This document shows positions 1 through 7,492 of a stretch of 7,492 bases of DNA, in pieces. The stretch comes from CAZSTA01 sp964609495 [NCBI: uncultured bacterium] (GTDB lineage: Bacteria > CAZSTA01). The stretch lies in contig CAZSTA010000046.1 of NCBI GenBank assembly GCA_964609495.1, positions 1 through 7,492 on the forward strand, written 5' to 3'. A program made the position numbers and the translations under genes. The notes beneath the pieces are model-generated. The model saw only the letters and a program-made list of their open reading frames with translations, was not told the origin of the DNA and did no database searches. Every line of letters begins with the position of its first letter. The stretch's first letter is position 1.

Positions 1-1
1 A

Positions 2-136
2 GATAATTCTCCTACGGCTATTGAGATTGCTCAGAAAAGATTGAATACAATAAAAAATTGCTCAGCGTTTGCCCTTTATGAAATTGCAGAGGTGGAGGAG
101 AATGAGTGGGTGGGTGATTCGTATTCACTTATTTAG
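2..136 (+). CDS. C-terminal fragment of a probable site-specific DNA methyltransferase (5' end outside window)
   Basis: An open frame enters from the left edge and ends at TAG 134-136, giving 44 residues. It begins DNSPTAIEIAQKRL. This resembles the segment after the C-terminal FxGxGTT/AdoMet-binding part of N4/N6 DNA methyltransferases, where a G-(I/V)-D-x-SPTA-x-x-(A/M)-x-(K/R)-RL pattern is common: the Asp binds the ribose of AdoMet and the helix continues to the C-terminus. The remaining 30 residues are acidic and not diagnostic. The assignment rests on this one motif. No restriction enzyme is visible on this side, so it cannot be called part of a restriction-modification system. Another Rossmann-type AdoMet methyltransferase is possible. 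Confidence 0.5.
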   Translation, partial: DNSPTAIEIAQKRLNTIKNCSAFALYEIAEVEENEWVGDSYSLI

Positions 137-200
137 ATGCAGATATAGCGGGTGATACCGGGCAAATGATATCTTAGTATAAAACGAAAGAGTAAGAGTT

Positions 201-1616
201 ATGAATGGTTATGATGTTATAATCGTGGGGGCAGGGCCCTCCGGGATATTCACTGCCCTGGAATTAGTTAAAAAGGATAGCGGATTAAATATATTAATTC
301 TGGAGAAGGGAAAGGATATCGAAAGGAGATCTTGTCCCTCTCGCGAGAGAAATATTAAGTGTATTCATTGTAATCCCTGTTCAGTATTGTGTGGTTGGGG
401 AGGCTCAGGAGCCTTCTCCGATGGGAAGTTGACTCTTACTCTCTCCTCCGAGGTAGGGGGACAACTTAGCCATTATATCGAGAATAATTCCTCCTTCGAT
501 GGTCGCAATGGGAATGATGATCTCGATTCTCTGCTTCATTATACCGATCAGATCTTCTTGGATTTCGGAGCACCTACCAAAGTTTATGGGATCGATTCAG
601 ATGAGATCAATAATCTCCAGCGCAAAGCTTCCCTAGCGGAGTTGAGATATATCCCGGTGCCAATAAGACATTTGGGAACGGAGAGATGTTCCGAGATCCT
701 CCAGCGGATGAAAAATTTCCTGGAAGGAAAAGTTGAGATCAGAACTGAGGTAGAAGTTGACAGGATACTAACCGAGAATTCCCTGGTTACGGGAGTTCAT
801 ACTAAAAGTGGCGAGGAGATCAAGGGGACCTATGTGGTAGTGGCTCCAGGGAGGGAAGGGGCAGGTTGGCTCTCGAAGGAGGCTAAGAGATTAGGGCTAG
901 AGCTAACTCGCAATCCAGTCGATGTTGGAGTGCGGGTAGAATTGCCTGCGGTGGTCTTTGAACCTTTAACCGAGATCGCTTATGAACCCAAGTTAATTTA
1001 TTATTCGAAGAGCTTTGATGATAAAGTTCGTATCTTCTGCGTCTGTCCTTATGGAGAGGTCGTAACTGAGAGGATTGAAGACATATTAACCGTTAACGGG
1101 CATAGCTATGCTAACAGAAGGACCCAGAATACTAACTTCGCTATATTGGTAAGTAAGACCTTTACCGAGCCATTTAAGGAACCGATCGCTTATGGCAGGT
1201 ATATAGCGCGCCTTGCGAATTTGCTAGGGGATGGGGTGATAGTTCAGAGATTAGGGGATCTGGAGGCGGGAAGGCGCACGAATGAAGAGCGTCTCGCGAA
1301 GGGGATGGTCATCCCTACCCTAAAGGAAGCTACCCCAGGAGATCTGGGATTAGTGCTTCCCTATCGGCATCTTACGAATATAAGAGAGATGCTATCAGCC
1401 CTTGATAAGTTGGCGGAAGGGGTATGCTCTCGTCATACCTTACTTTACGGAGTGGAGGTTAAATTTTACTCCTCGAAGTTAAAGCTCTCCGAGTGTTTAG
1501 AGACCCAGATAACGAACTTATTCGCGACTGGTGATGGGGCTGGAGTGACCAGAGGACTTATGCAATCTTCAGCCTCTGGTATAGTAGTAGCTAGGGAGAT
1601 ATTGTCCAGAACTTAA
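201..1616 (+). CDS. FAD-dependent dehydrogenase, COG2509 family
   Basis: This 471-residue flavoprotein is complete and of normal length for the uncharacterised COG2509 family of FAD-dependent dehydrogenases; the substrate is unknown. Visible features are the N-terminal FAD Rossmann motif GAGPSG (residues 10-15) with the acidic end of strand 2 at E35, and a cysteine-rich segment C54-x2-C57-x2-C60-x3-C64 with an additional C45. The family block CGWGGSGAFSDGKL (64-77) comes next, followed by a central VVVAPGREG (212-220). The C-terminal FAD-closing motif ATGDGAGVTRGLMQSSASG spans 442-460. No signal peptide or membrane segment is seen, so it is probably cytosolic. The ATG at 201 has only a weak purine-rich Shine-Dalgarno (AAAGAG, about 10 bases upstream), but it sits at the expected N-terminus just before the dinucleotide fold. 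The next gene unit begins with a promoter 3 bases after the stop, so this gene is probably not co-transcribed with the RNA downstream except by read-through. Confidence 0.88.
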   Translation: MNGYDVIIVGAGPSGIFTALELVKKDSGLNILILEKGKDIERRSCPSRERNIKCIHCNPCSVLCGWGGSGAFSDGKLTLTLSSEVGGQLSHYIENNSSFDGRNGNDDLDSLLHYTDQIFLDFGAPTKVYGIDSDEINNLQRKASLAELRYIPVPIRHLGTERCSEILQRMKNFLEGKVEIRTEVEVDRILTENSLVTGVHTKSGEEIKGTYVVVAPGREGAGWLSKEAKRLGLELTRNPVDVGVRVELPAVVFEPLTEIAYEPKLIYYSKSFDDKVRIFCVCPYGEVVTERIEDILTVNGHSYANRRTQNTNFAILVSKTFTEPFKEPIAYGRYIARLANLLGDGVIVQRLGDLEAGRRTNEERLAKGMVIPTLKEATPGDLGLVLPYRHLTNIREMLSALDKLAEGVCSRHTLLYGVEVKFYSSKLKLSECLETQITNLFATGDGAGVTRGLMQSSASGIVVAREILSRT

Positions 1617-1619
1617 CAC

Positions 1620-1648
1620 TTGATAAAAATGAAGATTTGTGATACAAT
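1620..1648 (+). promoter_or_regulatory. Sigma-70 type promoter for the downstream structured RNA
   Basis: The -35 box TTGATA (1620-1625) and -10 box TACAAT (1643-1648) each match the consensus at 5 of 6 positions and are separated by the ideal 17 bases. The predicted transcription start is around 1655. The promoter lies directly after the stop codon of the flavoprotein gene (1614-1616). This is the best promoter match I noticed in the window. It precedes a stretch with no good coding signal but strong RNA folding, which argues for a dedicated RNA gene or an RNA leader. Confidence 0.75.
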
Positions 1649-1654
1649 GTATAT

Positions 1655-1815
1655 AAGCGACATAAAATCGCTAAAATTGAGAATCACCTGTGGGACGCGG
1701 GGAAGAGCCTGTGGAGATGCCTCAATAGAGGATCGATGCCACAGGAAGCCTTGCCAAAAGGCTTGGGTAGTTCACTTCGCAATAGCGTCGGGATAAGATC
1801 CGACGCTTATTTATC
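1655..1815 (+). ncRNA. Structured RNA of about 160 nt: 6S-RNA-like candidate or riboswitch-type leader
   Basis: The segment lies between a strong promoter and an intrinsic terminator. Helices found by eye: a 5' hairpin AGCGA/TCGCT (1656-1660 with 1668-1672); a long-range closing helix ATTGAGAA/TTCGCAAT (1676-1683 with 1776-1783, one A-G mismatch), extendable by CGCT/AGCG (1669-1672 with 1784-1787); an apical stem CCTGTGG/CCACAGG (1708-1714 with 1739-1745) topped by CCTC-AATA-GAGG (1720-1731); and a hairpin AAGCCTT/AAGGCTT (1746-1752 with 1758-1764). A closing helix, an open 5' strand, an apical stem and a small hairpin on the 3' strand at this length resemble 6S RNA, the regulator that binds the RNA polymerase housekeeping holoenzyme. 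The primary sequence does not identify it with certainty. Because the terminator ends just before the radical SAM gene, a ligand-sensing leader is the main alternative. I do not recognise SRP RNA, tmRNA, RNase P RNA or a common riboswitch consensus here. Confidence 0.6.
1784..1815 (+). terminator. Rho-independent terminator of the structured RNA
   Basis: AGCGTCGG (1784-1791) pairs perfectly with CCGACGCT (1800-1807), an 8 bp GC-rich stem with an 8-base loop and a possible extra G-T pair. It is followed by the T-rich run TTATTTAT (1807-1814 onward). The T-run is interrupted by A residues, so termination may be partial. The 5' arm also overlaps the 3' side of the predicted closing helix (1784-1787). 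The hairpin ends about 25 bases before the ATG of the radical SAM gene, a position that suits either simple termination or regulated attenuation. Confidence 0.7.
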
Positions 1816-1829
1816 TATAATAGCTATTC

Positions 1830-1833
1830 GAGG
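1830..1833 (+). promoter_or_regulatory. Shine-Dalgarno that sets the start of the radical SAM gene
   Basis: GAGG lies 7 bases before ATG 1841. An in-frame ATG also exists at 1736, but it lies inside the structured RNA, lacks a comparable site, and would add 35 residues that do not look like family sequence and are encoded by the RNA hairpins and terminator. This supports translation from 1841. Confidence 0.65.
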
Positions 1834-1840
1834 TTTAAAG

Positions 1841-2758
1841 ATGAAAGAGAGGGGATATCAGAAGTTATATCGCAGTGGAGAGCTTGAAGAGCGAGTTAAA
1901 GAGGCTTATGAGCTACTTTCCCCTTGTCGAGTATGTCCTCGTAATTGTCGAGTTGACCGAAAGCAAGGGGAGAAAGGAGTATGTCAAGCAGGTTTTGAGC
2001 TTGAAGTCGCCAGCTTCGGAGCCCACTTCGGAGAGGAGCGTCCTCTAGTGGGAAGATCTGGATCAGGCACTATCTTCTTCTCTCATTGCAATCTGAGATG
2101 TATTTTTTGTCAGAACTATGATATAAGTCAAATATATAATGGGGAAAAGATATCGGTTGACGAATTAGCCTTGATTATGCTAGAATTACAGCGGAGAGGA
2201 TGTCACAATATCAATTTCGTATCTCCCACCCACTATGGACCTCAGATTTTGGGAGGGATACTTGAAGCGGCTCGGCGGGGTTTGAATATCCCCTTGGTCT
2301 ATAACACTGGTGGTTATGATTCTCTTAAGATGCTAAAGCTCCTAGATGGAGTTATAGATATATATATGCCCGATGCTAAGTATGCGAGTGAGGATACCGC
2401 TGAGAGACTATCTGGGGCTGGGGATTATCCCCAAGTGGTTAAAGCCGCTTTGAAGGAGATGCATCGGCAGGTGGGAGATTTAGAGATATCAGATCGGGGG
2501 GTCGCCGAGAAAGGACTATTAGTCCGCCACCTGGTCCTTCCCAATGGTTTGGCTGGAACCAGAGAGATCATGCGCTTTATCGCTCAGAAGCTCTCACCGA
2601 ACACCTATGTTAATGTGATGAGCCAATATCGACCGATGTTCAAGGCGAGACGGTATCCTGAGATAAATCGGTCTATAACCAGGGAGGAGTTCCAGGAGGC
2701 AATGAGGTTGGCGGAGGAAGAGGGGATTAAGAGGTTGGATGAGAGAAGAAGATGGTAG
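1841..2758 (+). CDS. Radical SAM protein, COG1313 / PflX type (PflA-like)
   Basis: This is a 305-residue cytosolic iron-sulfur enzyme. The radical SAM signature C83-x3-C87-x2-C90 (SHCNLRCIFCQNYDIS) binds the [4Fe-4S] cluster that cleaves S-adenosylmethionine. The AdoMet-contacting GG-like segment NTGG is at 155-158. An N-terminal cysteine set C29-x2-C32-x3-C36 with C48 is typical of the COG1313 branch. The family resembles pyruvate formate-lyase activating enzymes, but its substrate is unknown and no formate-lyase-like glycyl radical enzyme is encoded here. The AmmeMemoRadiSam-type relatives are a further comparison. The start at 1841 was chosen because it has a Shine-Dalgarno and because homologues begin close to the LYRSGELEERV segment. 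The upstream in-frame codons from 1736 coincide with structured RNA. The gene directly follows the RNA's terminator and may be expressed by read-through or controlled by it. The C-terminus is strongly charged. Confidence 0.85.
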   Translation: MKERGYQKLYRSGELEERVKEAYELLSPCRVCPRNCRVDRKQGEKGVCQAGFELEVASFGAHFGEERPLVGRSGSGTIFFSHCNLRCIFCQNYDISQIYNGEKISVDELALIMLELQRRGCHNINFVSPTHYGPQILGGILEAARRGLNIPLVYNTGGYDSLKMLKLLDGVIDIYMPDAKYASEDTAERLSGAGDYPQVVKAALKEMHRQVGDLEISDRGVAEKGLLVRHLVLPNGLAGTREIMRFIAQKLSPNTYVNVMSQYRPMFKARRYPEINRSITREEFQEAMRLAEEEGIKRLDERRRW

Positions 2759-2896
2759 TAGAATAAGGAGTAATTATCCGTCTTTTAGAGAATTGATGAG
2801 ATCAGAGAGAGGAATAAAGATATTTCTTTAGAGGAAATAGAAGCTCTTGTTGATGAGGCTGTAAAGACTGTACGCGAGGGAGATTATTCTTATTAA
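2739..2896 (+). pseudogene. Probable remnant of a small frameshifted gene, antitoxin-like C-terminus
   Basis: Between the radical SAM gene and nfnA, one frame (2792-2896) reads 34 residues, IDEIRERNKDISLEEIEAL followed by VDEAVKTVRE and a stop. It has no usable start codon: TAG at 2786-2788 lies two codons upstream. The acidic, helical VDEAVKxVR ending resembles C-termini of small antitoxin-like proteins. A second frame opens at ATG 2739, inside the end of the radical SAM gene, and reads through NYPSFREL at 2772-2795. Joining the frames near 2790-2796 would give a coherent protein of about 52 residues. I infer a frameshifted or decayed gene. No partner toxin is visible. The resemblance is weak and the stretch could be chance reading of a spacer. 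Confidence 0.35.
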
Positions 2897-2902
2897 ATCA
2901 AA

Positions 2903-2910
2903 AGGGGGGA
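2903..2910 (+). promoter_or_regulatory. Shine-Dalgarno of nfnA (supports the TTG start)
   Basis: AGGGGGGA lies 5 bases before TTG 2916. No ATG or GTG lies nearby in this frame, and translation from TTG gives the expected N-terminus of the NfnA family, so the rare start codon is accepted. Confidence 0.7.
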
Positions 2911-2915
2911 ATTTT

Positions 2916-5151
<2,236 letters not shown>

Positions 5152-5159
5152 ATCGGATT

Positions 5160-5984
5160 TTACTTCTGACAGTTGGGACAGAAGAAAGAGCTTCTTCCTC
5201 CTATGATAGCATGCTTTATCGTCCCTTGGCACTTGTAGCAAGGCTTTCCGCTTCGACCATAGACTTTGAGGTAGTTCTGAAATTTTCCCTCTTCGCCATC
5301 TGCATCCACGTAATTCGCTATAGTGGTCCCACGGTGCTTAATCCCCTCGGCTAAGGTCTCCCTGATAGCCTTGAAGAGCTCCTCGATCTCCCCTTCTGAT
5401 AGAGAATTAGCTTTCCTATCGGGGAGAATTCTTGCTCTGAAGAGGATCTCGTTTGCATATATATTTCCTATTCCAGCGATGAAGCTCTGATTTAGGAGCA
5501 AGGGTTTGATCTGCCCTTTGCGTTTGTTGAGCAACTTCTTGAACCTCTCTAAGGTGAAATCATCCTCAAGAGGTTCGGGGCCCAGGTTGGATAATCCTGA
5601 TATCACTGGGTCTTCCAAAGAGGAGACTAGATATAGCCGGGCGAATTGGCGAGCATCGTTTAAGCGCAGTTGAGAGCCATCCGTAAAGTGAAAGATCAGA
5701 TAAGTGTGCTTCTCTCGGGGGACGTCCTTCTCTAGGCAGACTAATTGTCCAGTCATCTTTAGATGAGCGATCAATTTCTTATCGGAATCTAAGGAGATGA
5801 TCAGATATTTACCTCGCCTTCTCACCTCGGTGAAGAGGCGTTTTTCGAGTGCTGTCGCGAATTGCTCTGGAGAAGGAAAGCCTATCGAAATCGGATCTAG
5901 TATCTCTACCTGGGCGATAGTCTTTCCTACGACCCTCTTTTGTAATCCTCGCTTTATCGTCTCTACTTCCGGCAGCTCTGGCAT
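5160..5984 (-). CDS. mutM: Formamidopyrimidine-DNA glycosylase (Fpg/MutM)
   Basis: This 274-residue enzyme is of normal length. It removes 8-oxoguanine and formamidopyrimidines from DNA and cleaves the abasic site. The diagnostic N-terminus MPELPEVETI supplies the catalytic P2 and E3. Other family residues are K59 (RRGKYL), M77 in HLKMTGQL, R112 in NDARQFARL (usually NDPRRFG, so slightly divergent), and GIGNIYANE (171-179) of the helix-two-turn-helix. The C-terminal zinc finger has C249, C252, C269 and C272 with the DNA-binding R264. The start at 5984 is fixed by the family N-terminus and preceded by AAAGGAGAG. The gene is last in a leftward operon after the FHA gene (64-base spacer). Its stop lies 8 bases from the nfnB stop on the other strand. 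All catalytic and zinc residues are present, so it should be active. Confidence 0.97.
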   Translation of the reverse strand: MPELPEVETIKRGLQKRVVGKTIAQVEILDPISIGFPSPEQFATALEKRLFTEVRRRGKYLIISLDSDKKLIAHLKMTGQLVCLEKDVPREKHTYLIFHFTDGSQLRLNDARQFARLYLVSSLEDPVISGLSNLGPEPLEDDFTLERFKKLLNKRKGQIKPLLLNQSFIAGIGNIYANEILFRARILPDRKANSLSEGEIEELFKAIRETLAEGIKHRGTTIANYVDADGEEGKFQNYLKVYGRSGKPCYKCQGTIKHAIIGGRSSFFCPNCQK

Positions 5985-6004
5985 CCTGGCTCTCCTTTAA
6001 TAAG

Positions 6005-6046
6005 GGAACTTTTTAACCTTGAGCTTTATTTGAAGTAAAAGTTTCC
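6005..6046. repeat. Imperfect inverted repeat between the FHA gene and mutM
   Basis: GGAACTTTT (6005-6013) pairs with AAAAGTTTCC (6037-6046), 9 bp with a single bulged T and a 23-base spacer. In the leftward transcript it would form a hairpin between the FHA stop and the mutM ribosome site. It is not followed by a T-run in that direction, so it is not an obvious terminator for the operon; a role in mRNA stability or processing is only a guess. The weak, AT-rich arms could also be chance. Confidence 0.3.
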
Positions 6047-6048
6047 TT

Positions 6049-6432
6049 TTATAGTTCATCATATAATTTATCTTTATCAACCCGAAGGGTTCTCCTCAAG
6101 GGAGTTTCCTCATCTTCCCGTAGAACTTTCTCTAACATCACTAGCTCAGCCTCACCCTTATCATCTTTCCTCTCGAATTGGAAGTTCGCGATCCCAAACC
6201 CACCTAGAGAGATCACATCGCCATTGCTGAGGAGATGTTCCTTTACTGCTTGGAGATTAACGAAAGTTCCATTAGAGCTATCCATATCTTTTAGGATGAA
6301 GTCATCGCCTTTACGGATTACCTGAGCATGCTTACGGGATACTCTTGGCTCGTTGATCACTATATCATTGTCTTCGTCCCTTCCTATCGTAAACTTCTCC
6401 CTAGTCAAAGGGAATCTATCCCCAAATTTCAT
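6049..6432 (-). CDS. Small stand-alone FHA-domain protein
   Basis: This 127-residue protein consists of little more than one forkhead-associated domain, a module that binds phosphothreonine in partner proteins. The conserved residues are present: G17-R18 (FTIGRDEDNDIVI), S32-R33-K34-H35 (VSRKHAQV), and N54-G55 with N59 (SSNGTFVN). The C-terminal third (about 88-127) is highly charged with no recognised domain. No membrane segment or signal peptide is seen. The start at 6432 has GGAGGAGG 9 bases upstream, and an in-frame stop two codons before the ATG rules out a longer N-terminus, so the domain begins slightly short at its first strand. It lies 25 bases after the Gfo/Idh/MocA gene and before mutM in one leftward operon. 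No Ser/Thr kinase is in the window, so its phosphorylated partner is unknown. Confidence 0.88.
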   Translation of the reverse strand: MKFGDRFPLTREKFTIGRDEDNDIVINEPRVSRKHAQVIRKGDDFILKDMDSSNGTFVNLQAVKEHLLSNGDVISLGGFGIANFQFERKDDKGEAELVMLEKVLREDEETPLRRTLRVDKDKLYDEL

Positions 6433-6457
6433 CTCTTAATTCCTCCTCCATAAATTG

Positions 6458-7477
6458 CTATAACATCACAGGTTTCCCAGTCTCAGCAGATTCCAGAATA
6501 GCACAGACGATCTTGGTCACCGCCAAGCCATCCTCACCGGTTACCATTGGTTTTTCATCTTTAATTACACAATCGGCGAAGTATCTTATACTTTCAGGAG
6601 CGAAGCCTTTAGGTTTACCATAAATAGTGGGGCAGATTATAACATCGGGATAACTGGCAGACTCCTGGGTATACTTTTGGAGCACTCTATGATGACTAGC
6701 ATCAGCATAGATAACGCCCTTTGTGCCGACTAATTCTAACTTAAAATCGATTATATTGGGTGCGCTTTCCGGTAAAATCCAATTATTCTCAACAATTGCG
6801 GTAGCACCATTTCTGAACTCCAGAGTAGCTTGATAGAAATCGGGGGTATCGATGCCCATCCCCTTCAGAACTTTGGAGGAAGAAACAGCATAGACTTTTA
6901 TCACCTCATCGGCGATCAACCATTGAACCAGATCTACCGCATGACTTCCCACGAACCACTCAACCGAGGATTTGCTCGCCCATTTTATCACCTTGGTGGG
7001 AATCATTATAGTATCGCTTAGGCGAGCATAAGCCATCACTGGCTCTCCTAGCTCTCCCTCCTCTATAGCCTTCTTAGCCTTGAAGAAGGGGGGATTCCAG
7101 CGGTTGTGGAAATCCACCATTAATTTCACTCCTTCCGCTTTGACCGCGGATAATATCTTCTCACAATCTTCAACGGTGGTTGCCATCGGTTTCTCTAATA
7201 ATATCTGTTTGCCTGCTCTAGCTGCTTCTATCGCTATCTCAGTGTGGGCGAAATCAGGAGTAGCGATGGATACCCCTTGAATTTCCTCGTTTTCGAGCAA
7301 TTCTCCGAAATCAGTATAATAGTTCTTAACCCGATAGGTCTCTGCTATCCCTTTAAGTCTCTCTCCATCGGTATCACATATAGCTATAAGTTCTGCCCCA
7401 GGGTGATCGGAATACACCCTCACGTGCATCTCTCCCCAACCGCCTACGCCTATTACTCCGAAACCCACTTTATTCAT
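6458..7477 (-). CDS. Gfo/Idh/MocA family NAD(P)-dependent oxidoreductase
   Basis: This 339-residue protein is complete and typical in length. The family includes sugar, inositol and bile-pigment dehydrogenases acting in the cytosol. The N-terminal Rossmann fold has G10-x-G12-x-x-G15 (VIGVGGWGEMH), with D35 (ICDTD) at the end of strand 2, which favours NAD. The hallmark LEKPMA (94-99) supplies K96, and GSHAVDLVQW (177-186) gives the H179/D182 pair expected in the active site. The rest is the C-terminal substrate-binding sheet. The substrate cannot be read from the sequence, and no sugar transporter or kinase is adjacent. The start at 7477 has an excellent AAGGAGG (7486-7492) 8 bases upstream at the very window edge. 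It is the first visible gene of the leftward operon with the FHA gene and mutM; more genes may lie upstream, outside. Confidence 0.92.
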   Translation of the reverse strand: MNKVGFGVIGVGGWGEMHVRVYSDHPGAELIAICDTDGERLKGIAETYRVKNYYTDFGELLENEEIQGVSIATPDFAHTEIAIEAARAGKQILLEKPMATTVEDCEKILSAVKAEGVKLMVDFHNRWNPPFFKAKKAIEEGELGEPVMAYARLSDTIMIPTKVIKWASKSSVEWFVGSHAVDLVQWLIADEVIKVYAVSSSKVLKGMGIDTPDFYQATLEFRNGATAIVENNWILPESAPNIIDFKLELVGTKGVIYADASHHRVLQKYTQESASYPDVIICPTIYGKPKGFAPESIRYFADCVIKDEKPMVTGEDGLAVTKIVCAILESAETGKPVML

Positions 7478-7485
7478 CTACGATG

Positions 7486-7492
7486 CCTCCTT
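7486..7492 (-). promoter_or_regulatory. Shine-Dalgarno of the Gfo/Idh/MocA gene
   Basis: AAGGAGG, read on the minus strand, lies 8 bases before ATG 7477. It matches the anti-Shine-Dalgarno consensus well and confirms the start. It shows the gene is complete inside the window although its promoter is not. Confidence 0.8.

Noticed and set aside
1686-1775. Bacterial SRP RNA, tmRNA, or a cobalamin or SAM riboswitch in the RNA region
   Set aside because: The GGAAGC-like and GCCAC-like words raised these ideas, but the signature loops and junction sequences of those RNAs are not present.
2793-2820. Possible promoter TTGATG/TAAAGA for nfnAB
   Set aside because: The -35 is a 4/6 match and the -10 is poor with 16-base spacing; not convincing in AT-rich spacer.
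5206-5222. Palindrome AGCATGCT with flanking GATA/TATC near the end of mutM as a possible terminator
   Set aside because: It lies within the zinc-finger coding sequence, has no loop and no T-run, and is explained by codons.
7080-7280. Plus-strand open frame inside the Gfo/Idh/MocA gene
   Set aside because: Antisense to the conserved EKP region of the oxidoreductase; it has no independent coding signal.

Overview
The window looks like ordinary bacterial chromosome from a moderately AT-rich, probably anaerobic or facultative organism. Three things suggest bacteria: a near-consensus sigma-70 promoter, a Rho-independent terminator, and purine-rich Shine-Dalgarno sites with ATG, GTG and TTG starts. 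The electron-bifurcating transhydrogenase pair NfnAB, a PflX-type radical SAM protein and free use of AGA/AGG/ATA codons suggest an anaerobic, possibly deep-branching or uncultured lineage. I cannot place it more precisely from this sequence. There is no tRNA, rRNA, CRISPR array, insertion sequence or phage gene.

The left part (1-2900, all +) starts with the last 44 codons of a probable DNA methyltransferase. A complete FAD-dependent dehydrogenase of the COG2509 type follows. Right after its stop codon comes a self-contained small transcription unit: a promoter at 1620-1648, about 160 nt of highly structured RNA, and a hairpin terminator at 1784-1815. Only 25 bases beyond the terminator a radical SAM protein (COG1313/PflX type) starts at 1841. 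A short stretch that reads like a frameshifted, decayed small gene separates it from the next operon.

The centre (2916-5151, +) is a two-gene operon, nfnA-nfnB, with one base between the genes. It encodes the NADH-dependent reduced ferredoxin:NADP+ oxidoreductase, which couples ferredoxin, NADH and NADPH pools in many anaerobes. The right part (5160-7477, all -) converges on nfnB with only 8 bases between stop codons. It looks like one operon read from the right edge leftwards: a Gfo/Idh/MocA oxidoreductase, a small stand-alone FHA-domain protein, and the DNA repair glycosylase MutM.

The most interesting item is the RNA unit at about 1655-1815. Its size, long-range closing helix, apical stem and hairpin on the 3' side recall 6S RNA. 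A riboswitch-like leader of the radical SAM gene is also possible, because several arms are mutually exclusive and one of them is the terminator. I could not recognise it as any family with certainty.
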